Numbered from the stretch's first letter, positions 1-10,213 are shown. The stretch is DNA of 64,000 nt from Streptomyces liliiviolaceus (GCF_018070025.1 NZ_JAGPYQ010000002.1:930001-994000), one strand, 5' to 3'. Notes: generated by a model from the letters alone, not told the origin. Translations and numbers: made by a program.

Positions 1-1437
1 GGAGCGGCGATAGCCGTAACTGAAGTAGAACACGAGCCCGACGGCCATCCAGACCCCGAAGACCACCCAGGTCACAGTGTCGAGGCTGCCCATCATCCAC
101 ACGCAGAAGCCGAAGCCCAGCGCGGGCATCAGCGGCGACAGCGGCACCCGGAACGTCCGGGGCATCCCGGGCCGCGTACGCCGCAGGACCACGACGGCCA
201 CATTCACCAGCGCGAAGGCGAAGAGCGTGCCGATGCTGGTCGCGTCGGCGAGCTGTCCGAGCGGGATCGCGGCGGCGAGGACACCGCAGAACGAGGACAC
301 GATGACGGTGTTGACGCGCGGGGTCCCGCTCTTCGCGTGGACGCGGGAGAAGACCTTGGGCACGAGTCCGTCGCGGGACATGGCGAAGAGGATGCGGGTC
401 TGCCCGTAGAGCACGGTCAGGACGACGCTCGCGATGGCGATGACCGCGCCGGCCGCGAGCAGCGTGCCCCAGACGGCGTCGCCGGTGACGTCCTTCATGA
501 TCCCGGCGAGCGCGGCCTCCGAGTCGGTGAACTCCCGCCAGGGCATGGCACCGACGGCGACGGCCGCGACGAGCACGTACAGGGCGGTCACGATGATCAG
601 GGAGAGCATGATCGCGCGCGGCAGGTCGCGCTGCGCGTTCCTGGCCTCCTCGCCCGCGGTGGAGGCGGCGTCGAAGCCGATGTAGGAGAAGAAGAGGGTG
701 GCTCCGGCGGCGCTGACGCCCGCCATGCCCAGCGGCATGAAGTTCTCGTAGTTGCCGGAGCGGAAGCCCTGCACGCCGATGAGGCAGAACAGCAGCAGCG
801 CGGCGATCTTGACGACGACCATGACGGTGTTGGCGCGCGCGGACTCGCGGGCGCCGCCCAGCAGGAACGCCATGGCGAGCAGCACGACGATCAGCGCGGG
901 CAGGTTGAAGATCCCGCCGTCCCCGGGCGGCGCGGAGAGCGCGTCCGGGATGGTGACGCCGATCGTGCCGTCGAGCAGCTCGTTCAGGTACTCGCCCCAG
1001 CCGACGGCCACGGCCGCGACGGAGACGCCGTACTCCAGGACGAGACACCAGCCGCAGATCCAGGCGATCAGCTCGCCCATGGTGGCGTAGGTGTACGAGT
1101 ACGAGGATCCGGAGACCGGGATGGTGCCCGCAAGTTCGGCGTACGAGAGGGCCGAGAAGAGCGCGGTGAGTCCGGCGATCACGAAGGAGACAGTGACGGC
1201 CGGGCCCGCCTTCGGAACGGCCTCGCCGAGCACCACGAAGATGCCGGTGCCGAGCGTGGCGCCGATGCTGATCATCGTCAGCTGCCACAGCCCGAGGGAG
1301 CGCCGCAGGCTGCCGCCCTCGCCCTGGCCGCCCTCGGCGACCAGGGTCTCCACGGGCTTGCGGCGCATCAGACGCGCGCCGGGCCCGGCGGACGAGGGAT
1401 GACTGCGGGACTGCGGTGGTGCGCCGTGGTCGTGCAC
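1..1437 (-). CDS. APC-family amino acid permease (3' end cut by window edge)
   Basis: Reading the minus strand from a GTG at 1437 gives an open frame of 479 codons that runs off the left edge, so the C-terminus is missing. After about 45 hydrophilic residues the protein enters a series of membrane segments; the first holds the motif SIGATLGTGIFVVLGEA, the unwound TM1 substrate-binding signature of the APC superfamily (LeuT fold). Further motifs such as SYAELAGTIP and FFSYIGFDAASTAGEE fit cationic or other amino acid/polyamine permeases. It should import or exchange an amino acid at the cytoplasmic membrane; the substrate cannot be read from sequence. AAGGAG lies 9 nt before the GTG; an in-frame ATG (residue 24, MRRKPVE) is an alternative start. 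A CGCAA-N5-TTGCG dyad lies upstream. Confidence 0.9.
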   Translation of the reverse strand, partial: MHDHGAPPQSRSHPSSAGPGARLMRRKPVETLVAEGGQGEGGSLRRSLGLWQLTMISIGATLGTGIFVVLGEAVPKAGPAVTVSFVIAGLTALFSALSYAELAGTIPVSGSSYSYTYATMGELIAWICGWCLVLEYGVSVAAVAVGWGEYLNELLDGTIGVTIPDALSAPPGDGGIFNLPALIVVLLAMAFLLGGARESARANTVMVVVKIAALLLFCLIGVQGFRSGNYENFMPLGMAGVSAAGATLFFSYIGFDAASTAGEEARNAQRDLPRAIMLSLIIVTALYVLVAAVAVGAMPWREFTDSEAALAGIMKDVTGDAVWGTLLAAGAVIAIASVVLTVLYGQTRILFAMSRDGLVPKVFSRVHAKSGTPRVNTVIVSSFCGVLAAAIPLGQLADATSIGTLFAFALVNVAVVVLRRTRPGMPRTFRVPLSPLMPALGFGFCVWMMGSLDTVTWVVFGVWMAVGLVFYFSYGYRRS

Positions 1438-1595
1438 GCGGGTGGCTCCTTCATCGCTGCCGTTCGAGGCGGCGAGACCCCACGACAGCCCCGCGGAGGG
1501 GACCACCGTGCACGGGGTCCCCGCCACACTTCGCTCAGCGCACGACTCTATGAGCCCGCGCTTCCCACCCGTAATGCAGCAACCATGCGCGTCTC

Positions 1596-1643
1596 CGCAA
1601 GATCGTTGCGCACATCCCCCACAGACGACCGTTCATTGCGCAC
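1596..1643. promoter_or_regulatory. Candidate operator upstream of the amino acid permease
   Basis: CGCAA-N5-TTGCG at 1596-1610 is a perfect 5-bp-arm dyad. The octamer TTGCGCAC of its right half recurs at 1636-1643, exactly 30 bp away, about three helical turns. Short CGCAA/TTGCG dyads with phased repeats are common for Lrp/AsnC-type regulators, which often control amino acid permeases. The assignment to that family is inference; no such regulator gene is in the window. Confidence 0.3.
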
Positions 1644-1662
1644 GGGCGAGCACCCCCCACGA

Positions 1663-1778
1663 GGGGCACGGGCAACGGCGCGACCTTTTGCCTTTCAGGG
1701 GCGCGGGCAACGGCGCAGCCTGTTGCTTTCAGGGGCGCGGGGAACGGCGCAATCTTTTAGGGGCGCGGGGAACTGCGC
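1663..1778 (+). repeat. Cluster of four GC-rich repeat units
   Basis: Units at 1663-1681, 1698-1716, 1732-1750 and 1760-1778 are GGGGCACGGGCAACGGCGC, GGGGCGCGGGCAACGGCGC, GGGGCGCGGGGAACGGCGC and the consensus GGGGCGCGGGGAACTGCGC. Unit starts are 35, 34 and 28 bp apart. Short T-rich spacers (CTTTTGCC, TGTTGCTTTC, AATCTTTTA) separate them, unusual in this GC-rich DNA. The cluster lies just 3' of guaB1 and is gradually degenerate away from the gene. Confidence 0.85.
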
Positions 1779-1829
1779 GACCAGCCACGGTCAACCCGCA
1801 CCCACCCACCCCCGCCGGCGGCGGAGCCG

Positions 1830-3338
<1,509 letters not shown>

Positions 3339-3416
3339 TCATTGTCCCATGCGGGGCCGCCCACACGCCCTGGGTCGATCGTCCAGGCTGGTCAGGGGGC
3401 TGTTCGTGGGATCCTC

Positions 3417-3770
3417 CTAGGCGCCGAGGGCCAGCGCCACGGTGAGCGCCGGGGTGCGGTCGGCCGCCTGGGCGAAGACGTCCTCGGCGGTCTCCCACTC
3501 GTCGGGCCGGACGCGCGCGTACGTGCGCCAGCCGGTGACGACGACCAGCAGGCCCCGCTCGCCGGCGGCCGCGGGCCACACGGACGGGTCGGTGAGGCTG
3601 TCGGCGAGCGCGTCCCAGTTGCGGCCGAACCACTCCGGCAGCTCCAGGGCGCGTACGCAGCGCTCCATGAGGCCCGCCTTGTCCGCGACCCCGTCGAGGT
3701 CCAGGGTGACCACGTGGCGGCCCGGCAGGTCGTGTCGCGGCTCGTCGTGTCCCGGCTCGTCGTGCGTCAT
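3417..3770 (-). CDS. Barstar-family ribonuclease inhibitor
   Basis: 117 residues. After a charged N-terminal extension (MTHDEPGHDEPRHDLPG) the protein shows the barstar fold signature: VVTLDLDGV, then a helix with LMERCVRALELPEWFGRNWDALADSLTD (the typical FGxNWDAL core) and a C-terminal strand LLVVVTG. Barstars are cytoplasmic proteins that plug the active site of guanyl-preferring ribonucleases. Its start codon overlaps the stop of the upstream RNase gene by 4 bases (3767-3770), so translation is probably coupled and this RNase is its likely partner. No signal peptide is visible, which fits protection of cytoplasmic RNA before the enzyme is exported. Confidence 0.9.
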   Translation of the reverse strand: MTHDEPGHDEPRHDLPGRHVVTLDLDGVADKAGLMERCVRALELPEWFGRNWDALADSLTDPSVWPAAAGERGLLVVVTGWRTYARVRPDEWETAEDVFAQAADRTPALTVALALGA

Positions 3771-4207
3771 CTCAGCACCGCCCTGAACGAGTTGTAGTGA
3801 TCATCGGTGTAGTAGACCTCGCCGTCCCGCCCGGTGACAATGCGCCGGGCCCCGCGATCCCGCTCGCCGGGCGTCCGTACCGTGTACTCGTGGTAATAGC
3901 CGCGCTCCTGGCGCGGCAGCTCCCGCTCGAAGTTCCCGAAGACGGTGCCGTCCTTGGCGTACGGGAAGGGGCCGCCCGCGTCGATGAGGGCGAGCGTCCG
4001 GCGCGCCTCGGCGGGCAGCCCGGCCTCCCGGACCGTGTCCATGCCGTCGGCCCACGCGGGAGCGGAGGCGGTCGCGGTGTCCGTGTCCCCGGACGTCTTC
4101 CCGGTCGCGTTCCCGGCGGTGTCCGTGGACGAGCAGCCGGCGAGCAGCAGGGCCGTCAGGCACACCAGCAGCGCGGAGAGCGGACGGGGGACGGACCGGA
4201 GCAGCAT
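3767..4207 (-). CDS. Lipoprotein guanyl-specific ribonuclease (RNase Sa/barnase family)
   Basis: 146 residues. A signal peptide ends in the lipobox LLAGC (Cys25), so the mature enzyme should be lipid-anchored outside the membrane. A Ser/Thr/Ala linker (26-52) precedes a domain close to RNase Sa: LPAEARRTLALIDAGGPFPYAKDG, then GYYHEYTV with general base Glu107, ERDRGARRI with Arg118 and Arg122, and DDHYNSF with His137, the expected catalytic set. The two cysteines that form the disulfide of RNase Sa are absent. It would cleave RNA 3' of guanosine. The barstar gene overlaps its stop, forming an enzyme-inhibitor pair. Membrane anchoring rather than free secretion is unusual for this family. Confidence 0.9.
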   Translation of the reverse strand: MLLRSVPRPLSALLVCLTALLLAGCSSTDTAGNATGKTSGDTDTATASAPAWADGMDTVREAGLPAEARRTLALIDAGGPFPYAKDGTVFGNFERELPRQERGYYHEYTVRTPGERDRGARRIVTGRDGEVYYTDDHYNSFRAVLR

Positions 4208-4284
4208 GTCGTCGATGCTGCCACGGCCGTCCCCTCACGGCGCGCTGTCGAACGGCCGGTGGATCGCCTCGGGTGATCGGTGGG

Positions 4285-5328
4285 TCAGAGCCCGTCGGGG
4301 TCCGCCCGGTCCAGGGCCGGACGGGGCGCGGGCCCCGTCGTCATCAGGGCGTCCGCGGCCGCCGTGTCCGTCACCAGGCTGGTGACGAGCCCGGACCGCA
4401 GTACCGCGTCGATGGCGCCCGACTTGCGCTGTCCCCCGGCGATCGCGACGACCTCGGGGATCCGCCGCAGCCGGTCGGCCTCGACGGTGATGCACCGCTC
4501 CCCCAGGTCCCGCCCGACCCGGCGGCCCTCGACGTCGAAGAGGTGCGCGGACATCTCGGCCTCGACCCCGAGGGACGCGTAGTGCGCGCGCTCCTCCTCG
4601 GTGAGCATGTCGTGCACCGTCGAGATCCCGGCCTCCCAGGATCCGATGGACACACAGGCCACGGTGACCTTGTCGAAGTACTCGAAGGCCCGGGCGATCC
4701 CCGTCTGGCTGCGCAGCGCGGCCGCGGTGGCCACGTCCGGCAGGAGCATCGGCGCGTAGATGGGGTGGGCGTCGCCGCCGGAGACCTGGGCGGCCCGGCG
4801 GACGGCCTCGACCGAGCCGCGCTCGGCCGTCCCGGCGTCGTAGACACCCGTCAGTTGCACCACCGTGCACGGCGGCAGCCGGTCGAGCGCCGCGGCCATG
4901 TGGATGGTGGAGCGGCCCCAGGCGAGACCGAGCACGTCGCCCTCGGCGACCAGTTCCCCGAGCAGGTCGGCGGCCACCTCGCCGAGGTTCTCCGGGTCGG
5001 GCGACTCCTCGGCCTCGGCCGGGGACTCCACGACGACGGCATGCCGCAGCCCGTAGCGGGCGCGCAGCGCGTCGGAGCGCTCCGCGTCCAGCTCCGCGGG
5101 GACACGGATCTCGATCCTCACGAGATCCCGTTCGAGGGCGGTCTCCAGGACCCGGGCCACCTTGAAGCGGCTGACGCCGAACTCCTCGGCGATCTGGATC
5201 TTGGACTTGCCCTCAAGGTAGAAGCGGCGGGCCATGGCCGCCGCCTGCACCAGCTCAGCGGGTCCCATCCGCATGGCTGACCGGCCCGCCGACATACCCG
5301 ACACGGCGATCTCCTCACTGCTGTTCAC
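4285..5328 (-). CDS. SorC/DeoR-type sugar-binding transcriptional regulator
   Basis: 347 residues. An N-terminal helix-turn-helix (about 28-65: ARRFYLEGKSKIQIAEEFGV followed by SRFKVARVLETA) is followed by a sugar-phosphate-binding domain of the SorC type, with GLAWGRST and the TG(V)YDA loop, plus IAGGQRK near the C-terminus. Such proteins bind DNA as tetramers and respond to phosphorylated sugars. It reads toward the RNase gene and away from rpe (78 bp upstream on the same strand), so it could be co-transcribed with rpe and sense a pentose-phosphate intermediate; this link is inference. It carries a C-terminal tail rich in Pro and Asp. Confidence 0.9.
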   Translation of the reverse strand: MNSSEEIAVSGMSAGRSAMRMGPAELVQAAAMARRFYLEGKSKIQIAEEFGVSRFKVARVLETALERDLVRIEIRVPAELDAERSDALRARYGLRHAVVVESPAEAEESPDPENLGEVAADLLGELVAEGDVLGLAWGRSTIHMAAALDRLPPCTVVQLTGVYDAGTAERGSVEAVRRAAQVSGGDAHPIYAPMLLPDVATAAALRSQTGIARAFEYFDKVTVACVSIGSWEAGISTVHDMLTEEERAHYASLGVEAEMSAHLFDVEGRRVGRDLGERCITVEADRLRRIPEVVAIAGGQRKSGAIDAVLRSGLVTSLVTDTAAADALMTTGPAPRPALDRADPDGL

Positions 5329-5406
5329 ACTCTGGATTCGCCGTTCATCCTTGCAGATCCGGCGTACTTGATCAGCCCTGAGGGGCGGCGTTCACGTTCC
5401 CTTGGC

Positions 5407-6093
5407 TCAGTGGCCGCATGCCCATGCTGCCTGGGCCGTCGCCCCCTCGGCCTGGGTGCGCAATGCACGTACCGCCTGGGCGGGGTCGGCGGCGCCGTAG
5501 ACGGCCGAGCCGGCGACGAAGACATCGGCTCCCGCCTCGGCGCAGCGCTCGATGGTGGAGGCGGAGACCCCGCCGTCGACCTGCAGCCACAGTTCGAGAC
5601 CGTGCTTGCTGATCAACTCGCGGGTGCGGCGGATCTTCGGAAGCATGATGTCGAGAAACGCCTGGCCGCCGAAGCCGGGCTCGACGGTCATGATCAGCAG
5701 CATGTCCAGCTCGGGCAGCAGATCCTCGTACGGCTCGATGGGGGTCGCGGGCTTCAGCGCCATGGAGGCGCGGGCGCCCTTGGCCCGGATCTCGCGGGCC
5801 AGGCGCACGGGTGCGGCGGCGGCCTCGACGTGGAAGGTGACGGAACCGGCACCCGCTTCTACGTACTGGGGCGCCCACCGATCGGCGTCCTCGATCATCA
5901 GATGGCAGTCCAACGGTGTGTCCGTCGCACGTGCCAGGGACTCTACGACCGGCACACCGAGCGTGAGGTTGGGGACGAAATGGTTGTCCATCACGTCGAC
6001 ATGCAGCCAGTCGGCGCCCTCCACCGCCTTTGCCTCCTCGGCAAGGCGGGCGAAGTCGGCGGAGAGGATGCTGGGGTTGATCTGCGCGGCCAT
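5407..6093 (-). CDS. rpe: Ribulose-phosphate 3-epimerase
   Basis: 228 residues starting [17 protein letters not shown], the standard N-terminus; the frame is open another 46 codons upstream but that stretch is not family-like. Characteristic elements are the metal/active-site motifs [32 protein letters not shown] and QVDGGV. It interconverts ribulose 5-phosphate and xylulose 5-phosphate in the pentose phosphate pathway in the cytoplasm. The C-terminus is slightly longer than usual ([13 protein letters not shown]). It is divergent from the MMPL exporter gene, 152 bp apart. Confidence 0.95.
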   Translation of the reverse strand: MAAQINPSILSADFARLAEEAKAVEGADWLHVDVMDNHFVPNLTLGVPVVESLARATDTPLDCHLMIEDADRWAPQYVEAGAGSVTFHVEAAAAPVRLAREIRAKGARASMALKPATPIEPYEDLLPELDMLLIMTVEPGFGGQAFLDIMLPKIRRTRELISKHGLELWLQVDGGVSASTIERCAEAGADVFVAGSAVYGAADPAQAVRALRTQAEGATAQAAWACGH

Positions 6094-6245
6094 GCCACAA
6101 GCCTGCCATGCCCGGAGCCGGTTGCCTCCCCGGTCCCGGCCCGGACCGGTCGGTATGTACCGACTCGTTCGGCCCGGGGGGCTGCACCGGCCGGACGGCC
6201 CATGCCATCCTTGTCGGCCCACCGGCTCCATAAGCGGCTACGGGG

Positions 6246-8585
6246 ATGGCCATGACGGACGCGCAGGGAACACCGGAACCTCAAGGATCTCAGGCCTCAC
6301 AAGACTCTCAGGGATCTCTGCGATCTCAGGCCTCACAGGACACTCAGGGATCTCAGGGATCTCGGAACTCGCAGGGATTTCGGGGGAAGCAGCGGCGGGG
6401 TGTCGGCTGGCTGGTCTGCGGCCGGCGTTCCAAGTGGCTCGTGGTGGGACTGTGGCTGGTGCTGCTCGTGGTCATGGCGCCCTTCGCGCAGAAGCTCACC
6501 GACGCCCAGGACAACGACGCCGCCTCCTGGCTGCCCGGTTCCGCCGAGTCGACCCAAGTCCTGCAGACCTCCGAGGACTTCAGGCCGGAACAGCTCCCCG
6601 CGATCGTCGTGTACGCCCGCGCCGACGGCCTCACCGCACAGGACCAGGTACGGATCGCCCGGGACGTACGGGAGCTCAAGGAACTGAGCGAGCACGGCAT
6701 CCGCGGCGCGGAGACCCGTGGCCCCGTGTTCGACCGGAGGCCGGCCCCGCGGGCGGCCCAGGTCTCCGTGCCGATCACGATGGACGAGAAGGGCTGGGAG
6801 CGCATCGCGCCCGCGGTCGACGCCATCCGTGCGGACGTCGGCGAGAGCGGGGACGGCCTCGCCGTGCACATCACGGGCCCGGGCGGTACGTCGGCCGACT
6901 TCTCCGAGGCCTTCGAGGGCATCGACTCCACCCTGCTGTTCTCCGCGATGGCCGTCGTCATCGTGATGCTGCTGCTCACCTACCGCAGCCCGACCCTGCT
7001 GATCGTGCCGCTGATCGGGGTGGTCGCCGCGCTGTTCACCGCGCAGGCGCTGGTCTATCTGCTCGCGGAACACGCGGGACTGACCGTCAACGGGCAGAGC
7101 GCGGGCATCCTCACGGTGCTCGTCTTCGGCGCGGGGACGGACTACGCCCTGCTCCTGGTGGCCCGCTACCGGGAGGAGCTGCGCCGCCACGAGGACCGCC
7201 ACGAGGCCATGGCGCTGGCCCTGCACCGGGCGGGCCCGGCCGTCGTCGCGTCCGGTGCCACCGTCGTCCTGAGCATGCTGGTGCTGCTCGCCGCCGAGAT
7301 GAACTCGACGCGCGGCCTCGGCCCGGTGGCCGCCATCGGCGTCGCCGTGGCACTGGTCGCGATGCTGACGCTCTTCCCGGCCCTGCTGGTGATCTGCGGC
7401 CGCTGGATCTTCTGGCCGGTCGTCCCGCACTTCGGCTCCGAGGACCCGACCGAGCGCGGTGTCTGGGCGCGGATGGGCAACCGCTTCTCGCACCGCCCGC
7501 GGCTGGTCTGGGTCATCACGGCGGCGACGCTCGCGCTGCTGTCGCTGGGGCTGATCCAGCTGCGCGCGGAGGGCATCAGCAACGCCGACTCCTTCACCGA
7601 CAAACCCGACTCGATCATCGGCCAGGAGGTGTCCGCGCGGTACTTCCCGGCGGGCAGCGGCGATCCGCTCGTCGTCATCAGCGACCGCGAACAGGCCGAG
7701 GAGGTCGGGCGGGCGGTCGCGGACACCCGCGGGGTCGTACCGGACTCCCTTGGCCTGCCGCCCGGCACGAAACCGGAGTTCGAGGGCAAGGTGCTCTTCG
7801 AGGCGACCATGACCGCCCCGGCGGACAGCGAGGCCGCCAAACGGACGGTGGAGCGGGTACGGGACGCCGTGCACGCGGTACCGGACGCGAACGCCCGGGT
7901 GGGTGGCGGTACGGCGGCTCTGCTGGACATGGACAGGGCGACGACCCACGACAACATCCTGATCATCCCGCTGGTGCTGCTCGTGGTGCTGCTGATCCTG
8001 TGCGCCCTGCTCCGCGCCCTGATCGCCCCGCTGCTCCTGATCGGCACGGTGGTGCTGTCCTTCGCCGCCGCGCTGGGGATCAGCGCGCTCGCGTTCCGGC
8101 ACGTCTTCGACTACGCGGGCGAGACGACCGACTTCCCGCTGTTCGTCTTCGTCTTCCTGGTGGCGCTGGGCATCGACTACAACATCTTCCTGACCACCCG
8201 CATCCGCGAGGAGGCAGCCCGCCAGGGCACGCGGCCGGGCGTGGTCACGGGCCTCGCCGCCACCGGCGCGGTCATCACGTCGGCGGGCCTGGTCCTGGCG
8301 GGCACGTTCGCGGCCCTGGGGACGCTGCCGATGGTCGCCTTCGCCGAGATCGGGTTCACGGTCGCCCTCGGCGTACTGCTCGACACGTTCATCGTGCGCT
8401 CGGTCCTCGTGACGTCCCTGTTCCTGGACGTGGGCCCGAAGATCTGGTGGCCGAACCGGCTGGCCCACGAGACCGGAGCCCCTGTGGCCGGCCCGCCGAC
8501 ACCTGCCGCGCCCTCCGCTCCCGCCACGCCCGTCGCGGAGCCCCCGGCGGAGCCGGCCTCACGGCCGGGAAGCCCGTCGGAATAG
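6246..8585 (+). CDS. MMPL/RND-family membrane exporter
   Basis: 779 residues. After a low-complexity Ser/Gln N-terminus the protein has about 12 membrane segments in two halves. Each half has one segment, a large extracytoplasmic loop (about 75-230 and 430-560) and a block of five segments. The conserved VFGAGTDYALLL and LGIDYNIFLTTR segments hold the Asp-Tyr pairs typical of MMPL/RND proton relays. Family members export lipids or small molecules; Streptomyces paralogues may export hydrophobic metabolites, but the substrate is unknown. The start is either ATG 6246 or ATG 6252 (MAMTDAQG); a GGGG stretch favours the second. It is flanked by rpe (divergent) and rsmB (convergent) and is monocistronic. 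Confidence 0.9.
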   Translation: MAMTDAQGTPEPQGSQASQDSQGSLRSQASQDTQGSQGSRNSQGFRGKQRRGVGWLVCGRRSKWLVVGLWLVLLVVMAPFAQKLTDAQDNDAASWLPGSAESTQVLQTSEDFRPEQLPAIVVYARADGLTAQDQVRIARDVRELKELSEHGIRGAETRGPVFDRRPAPRAAQVSVPITMDEKGWERIAPAVDAIRADVGESGDGLAVHITGPGGTSADFSEAFEGIDSTLLFSAMAVVIVMLLLTYRSPTLLIVPLIGVVAALFTAQALVYLLAEHAGLTVNGQSAGILTVLVFGAGTDYALLLVARYREELRRHEDRHEAMALALHRAGPAVVASGATVVLSMLVLLAAEMNSTRGLGPVAAIGVAVALVAMLTLFPALLVICGRWIFWPVVPHFGSEDPTERGVWARMGNRFSHRPRLVWVITAATLALLSLGLIQLRAEGISNADSFTDKPDSIIGQEVSARYFPAGSGDPLVVISDREQAEEVGRAVADTRGVVPDSLGLPPGTKPEFEGKVLFEATMTAPADSEAAKRTVERVRDAVHAVPDANARVGGGTAALLDMDRATTHDNILIIPLVLLVVLLILCALLRALIAPLLLIGTVVLSFAAALGISALAFRHVFDYAGETTDFPLFVFVFLVALGIDYNIFLTTRIREEAARQGTRPGVVTGLAATGAVITSAGLVLAGTFAALGTLPMVAFAEIGFTVALGVLLDTFIVRSVLVTSLFLDVGPKIWWPNRLAHETGAPVAGPPTPAAPSAPATPVAEPPAEPASRPGSPSE
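6287..6358 (+). repeat. Two 36-bp tandem repeats in the MMPL gene
   Basis: Unit 1 (6287-6322) and unit 2 (6323-6358) match at 31 of 36 positions; a third, decayed partial copy follows to about 6385. Each unit encodes 12 residues of the pattern SQASQD(S/T)QGS(L/Q)(R/G), placed in the cytoplasmic N-terminus before the first membrane segment. The base composition (ATCTCAGG, CACTCAGG) is distinctly lower in GC than the rest of the gene. Confidence 0.85.
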
Positions 8586-8653
8586 CCCGAGCCGGCCCGC
8601 GACGGGCGCGGAAGGCGGATGCGGAAGAGGGATGCGGAAGGGGTACGGACCGG

Positions 8654-10078
8654 TCAGCCGGTCCGGCGGATCAGCGCCAGATACATGGCGTCCGTCCCGT
8701 GCACATGCGGCCACAGCTGGACGTCAGGGCCCTCCCCCAGGGCCGGGACGTCCACGAAGAGCGGACGGGCGTCGATCAGTTCGGCGTCCTTCTCCTTGAG
8801 CACATCGTTGACCACGGCCCGGGTCTCGGCGAGGTGCGGCGAGCAGGTGGCGTACCCGACGACACCGCCGATCCGCACCGAGTCGAGCGCGGTGCGCAGC
8901 AGCCCGCGCTGCAACGGCGCGAACCCGTCCAGGTCCGTGGGCCGGCGCCGCCAGCGCGCCTCGGGCCGCCGCCGCAGGGCACCGAGGCCGGTGCAGGGCA
9001 CGTCCATCAGTACGCGGTCGAAGGTCCCCGGGCGCCACGGCGGCCGGGTCCCGTCGGCGGCGATCACCTGGTACGGCCCGGGGTTCCCGGCGAGTGCCTT
9101 CGCGACCAGTTTGGCGCGGTGCGGCTGCTTCTCGGAGGCGAGCAGCACGGCCCCGCGCTCGGCGGCGAGCCCGGCGAGCATGGCCGCCTTGCCGCCCGGT
9201 CCCGCGCATCCGTCGAGCCATGCCTTGTCGGGTCCGTCGAGGGGCGCGTTCGCGAGAGCGATCGCCACGAGCTGGCTGCCCTCGTCCTGGACGCCGGCCC
9301 GTCCTTCGCGTACGGCGTCGATGGCTCCCGGCTCCCCGCCCTCGGACAGCCGCACCGCGTACGGCGACCAGCGCCCCGGCAGCGCGGTCTCCTCACCGAC
9401 CTCGCCGAGGATCCCGTCGGCGGTGGCACGGCCCGGCCTGGCCACGAGGGTCACCTCGGGCCGTTCGTTGTCGGCCTCCAGCAGATCCTCGATGCCGGCG
9501 CGCCCGCCGCCCAGCGAGTCCCAGAGCGCCGAAACGATCCACCGCGGATGCGAGTGCACGACCGCGAGATGGTCCTCGGGGTCCTCGTCGTAGGGCGGTG
9601 CGACCTGCTCGATCCAGGCGTCCAGTTCCTGCCGGGAGATCTTGCGGAGCACGGCGTTGACGAACTTCGCGCGCCCGTCGCCGAGCACGATCCGCGCGAG
9701 GTCGACGGTCGCGGACACGGCGGCGTGCGTCGGGATCCGCGTCCCGAGCAATTGATGCGCGCCCAGGCTCAGCACGTCCAGGACCGGCGGGTCGACCTCG
9801 CGCAGCGGCCGGTCGACGCATGCGGAGATGACCGCGTCGTACGTCCCCTGCCTGCGCAGTGTCCCGTACACCAGCTCCGTCGCCAGTGCCGCGTCGCGCC
9901 CGTCGAAGTCGCCCTCTTCCCGGGCCTTCCGCAGCAGAGGCGGCAGCACGAGATTCGCATACGCGTCCCTCTCGTCCACCGCCCGCAAAGCATCGAAGGC
10001 AAGCATCCGCACCGGGTCCTTCTTGGGACGACGATAGGGCTTGCCCTGCTGACGGGGCCGACGAGTCTGCTCACTCAC
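8654..10078 (-). CDS. rsmB: 16S rRNA m5C967 methyltransferase
   Basis: About 474 residues from GTG 10078 (VSEQTRRPRQQGKPYRRPKKD); the frame is open to 10132 but the upstream residues are not family-like. An N-terminal NusB-like RNA-binding domain (about 20-150, VRMLAFDALRAVDERDAYANL) precedes a Rossmann methyltransferase domain with the SAM-binding DGCAGPGGKAAMLA. The motif VPCTGLGALRRRPE supplies one active-site cysteine and YATCSPH the second. It methylates C5 of cytosine 967 in 16S rRNA using S-adenosylmethionine. It lies downstream of fmt on the same strand, the common fmt-rsmB pairing, but separated by 209 bp holding two dispersed repeats. Confidence 0.93.
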   Translation of the reverse strand: MSEQTRRPRQQGKPYRRPKKDPVRMLAFDALRAVDERDAYANLVLPPLLRKAREEGDFDGRDAALATELVYGTLRRQGTYDAVISACVDRPLREVDPPVLDVLSLGAHQLLGTRIPTHAAVSATVDLARIVLGDGRAKFVNAVLRKISRQELDAWIEQVAPPYDEDPEDHLAVVHSHPRWIVSALWDSLGGGRAGIEDLLEADNERPEVTLVARPGRATADGILGEVGEETALPGRWSPYAVRLSEGGEPGAIDAVREGRAGVQDEGSQLVAIALANAPLDGPDKAWLDGCAGPGGKAAMLAGLAAERGAVLLASEKQPHRAKLVAKALAGNPGPYQVIAADGTRPPWRPGTFDRVLMDVPCTGLGALRRRPEARWRRRPTDLDGFAPLQRGLLRTALDSVRIGGVVGYATCSPHLAETRAVVNDVLKEKDAELIDARPLFVDVPALGEGPDVQLWPHVHGTDAMYLALIRRTG

Positions 10079-10136
10079 GAAAAAGGTGCTCCGGCTCAGT
10101 GGAAGAGATACCTCCACAGCGTACGCCGCCACCTAA

Positions 10137-10155
10137 GGGGCGCGGGGAACTGCGC
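10137..10155 (+). repeat. Dispersed GC-rich repeat unit
   Basis: Exact match to the core GGGGCGCGGGGAACTGCGC, in the fmt-rsmB gap. The tail is less conserved in this copy (AACCCCCGCAACGG). Confidence 0.85.
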
Positions 10156-10213
10156 AACCCCCGCAACGGCAGACCCGCACACCTCTAGGCCCCGCCCCAC
10201 ACGCACCGCCAAA

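Larger units (their letters stand above)
1438..1829. other. Intergenic region with repeat cluster and possible operator
   Basis: About 390 bases without a convincing gene, between the permease start and the guaB1 stop. It contains the permease ribosome-binding site, a CGCAA-N5-TTGCG dyad (1596-1610) with a second TTGCGCAC at 1636-1643, and four consecutive copies or variants of the dispersed GC-rich repeat (1663-1778). Confidence 0.7.
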
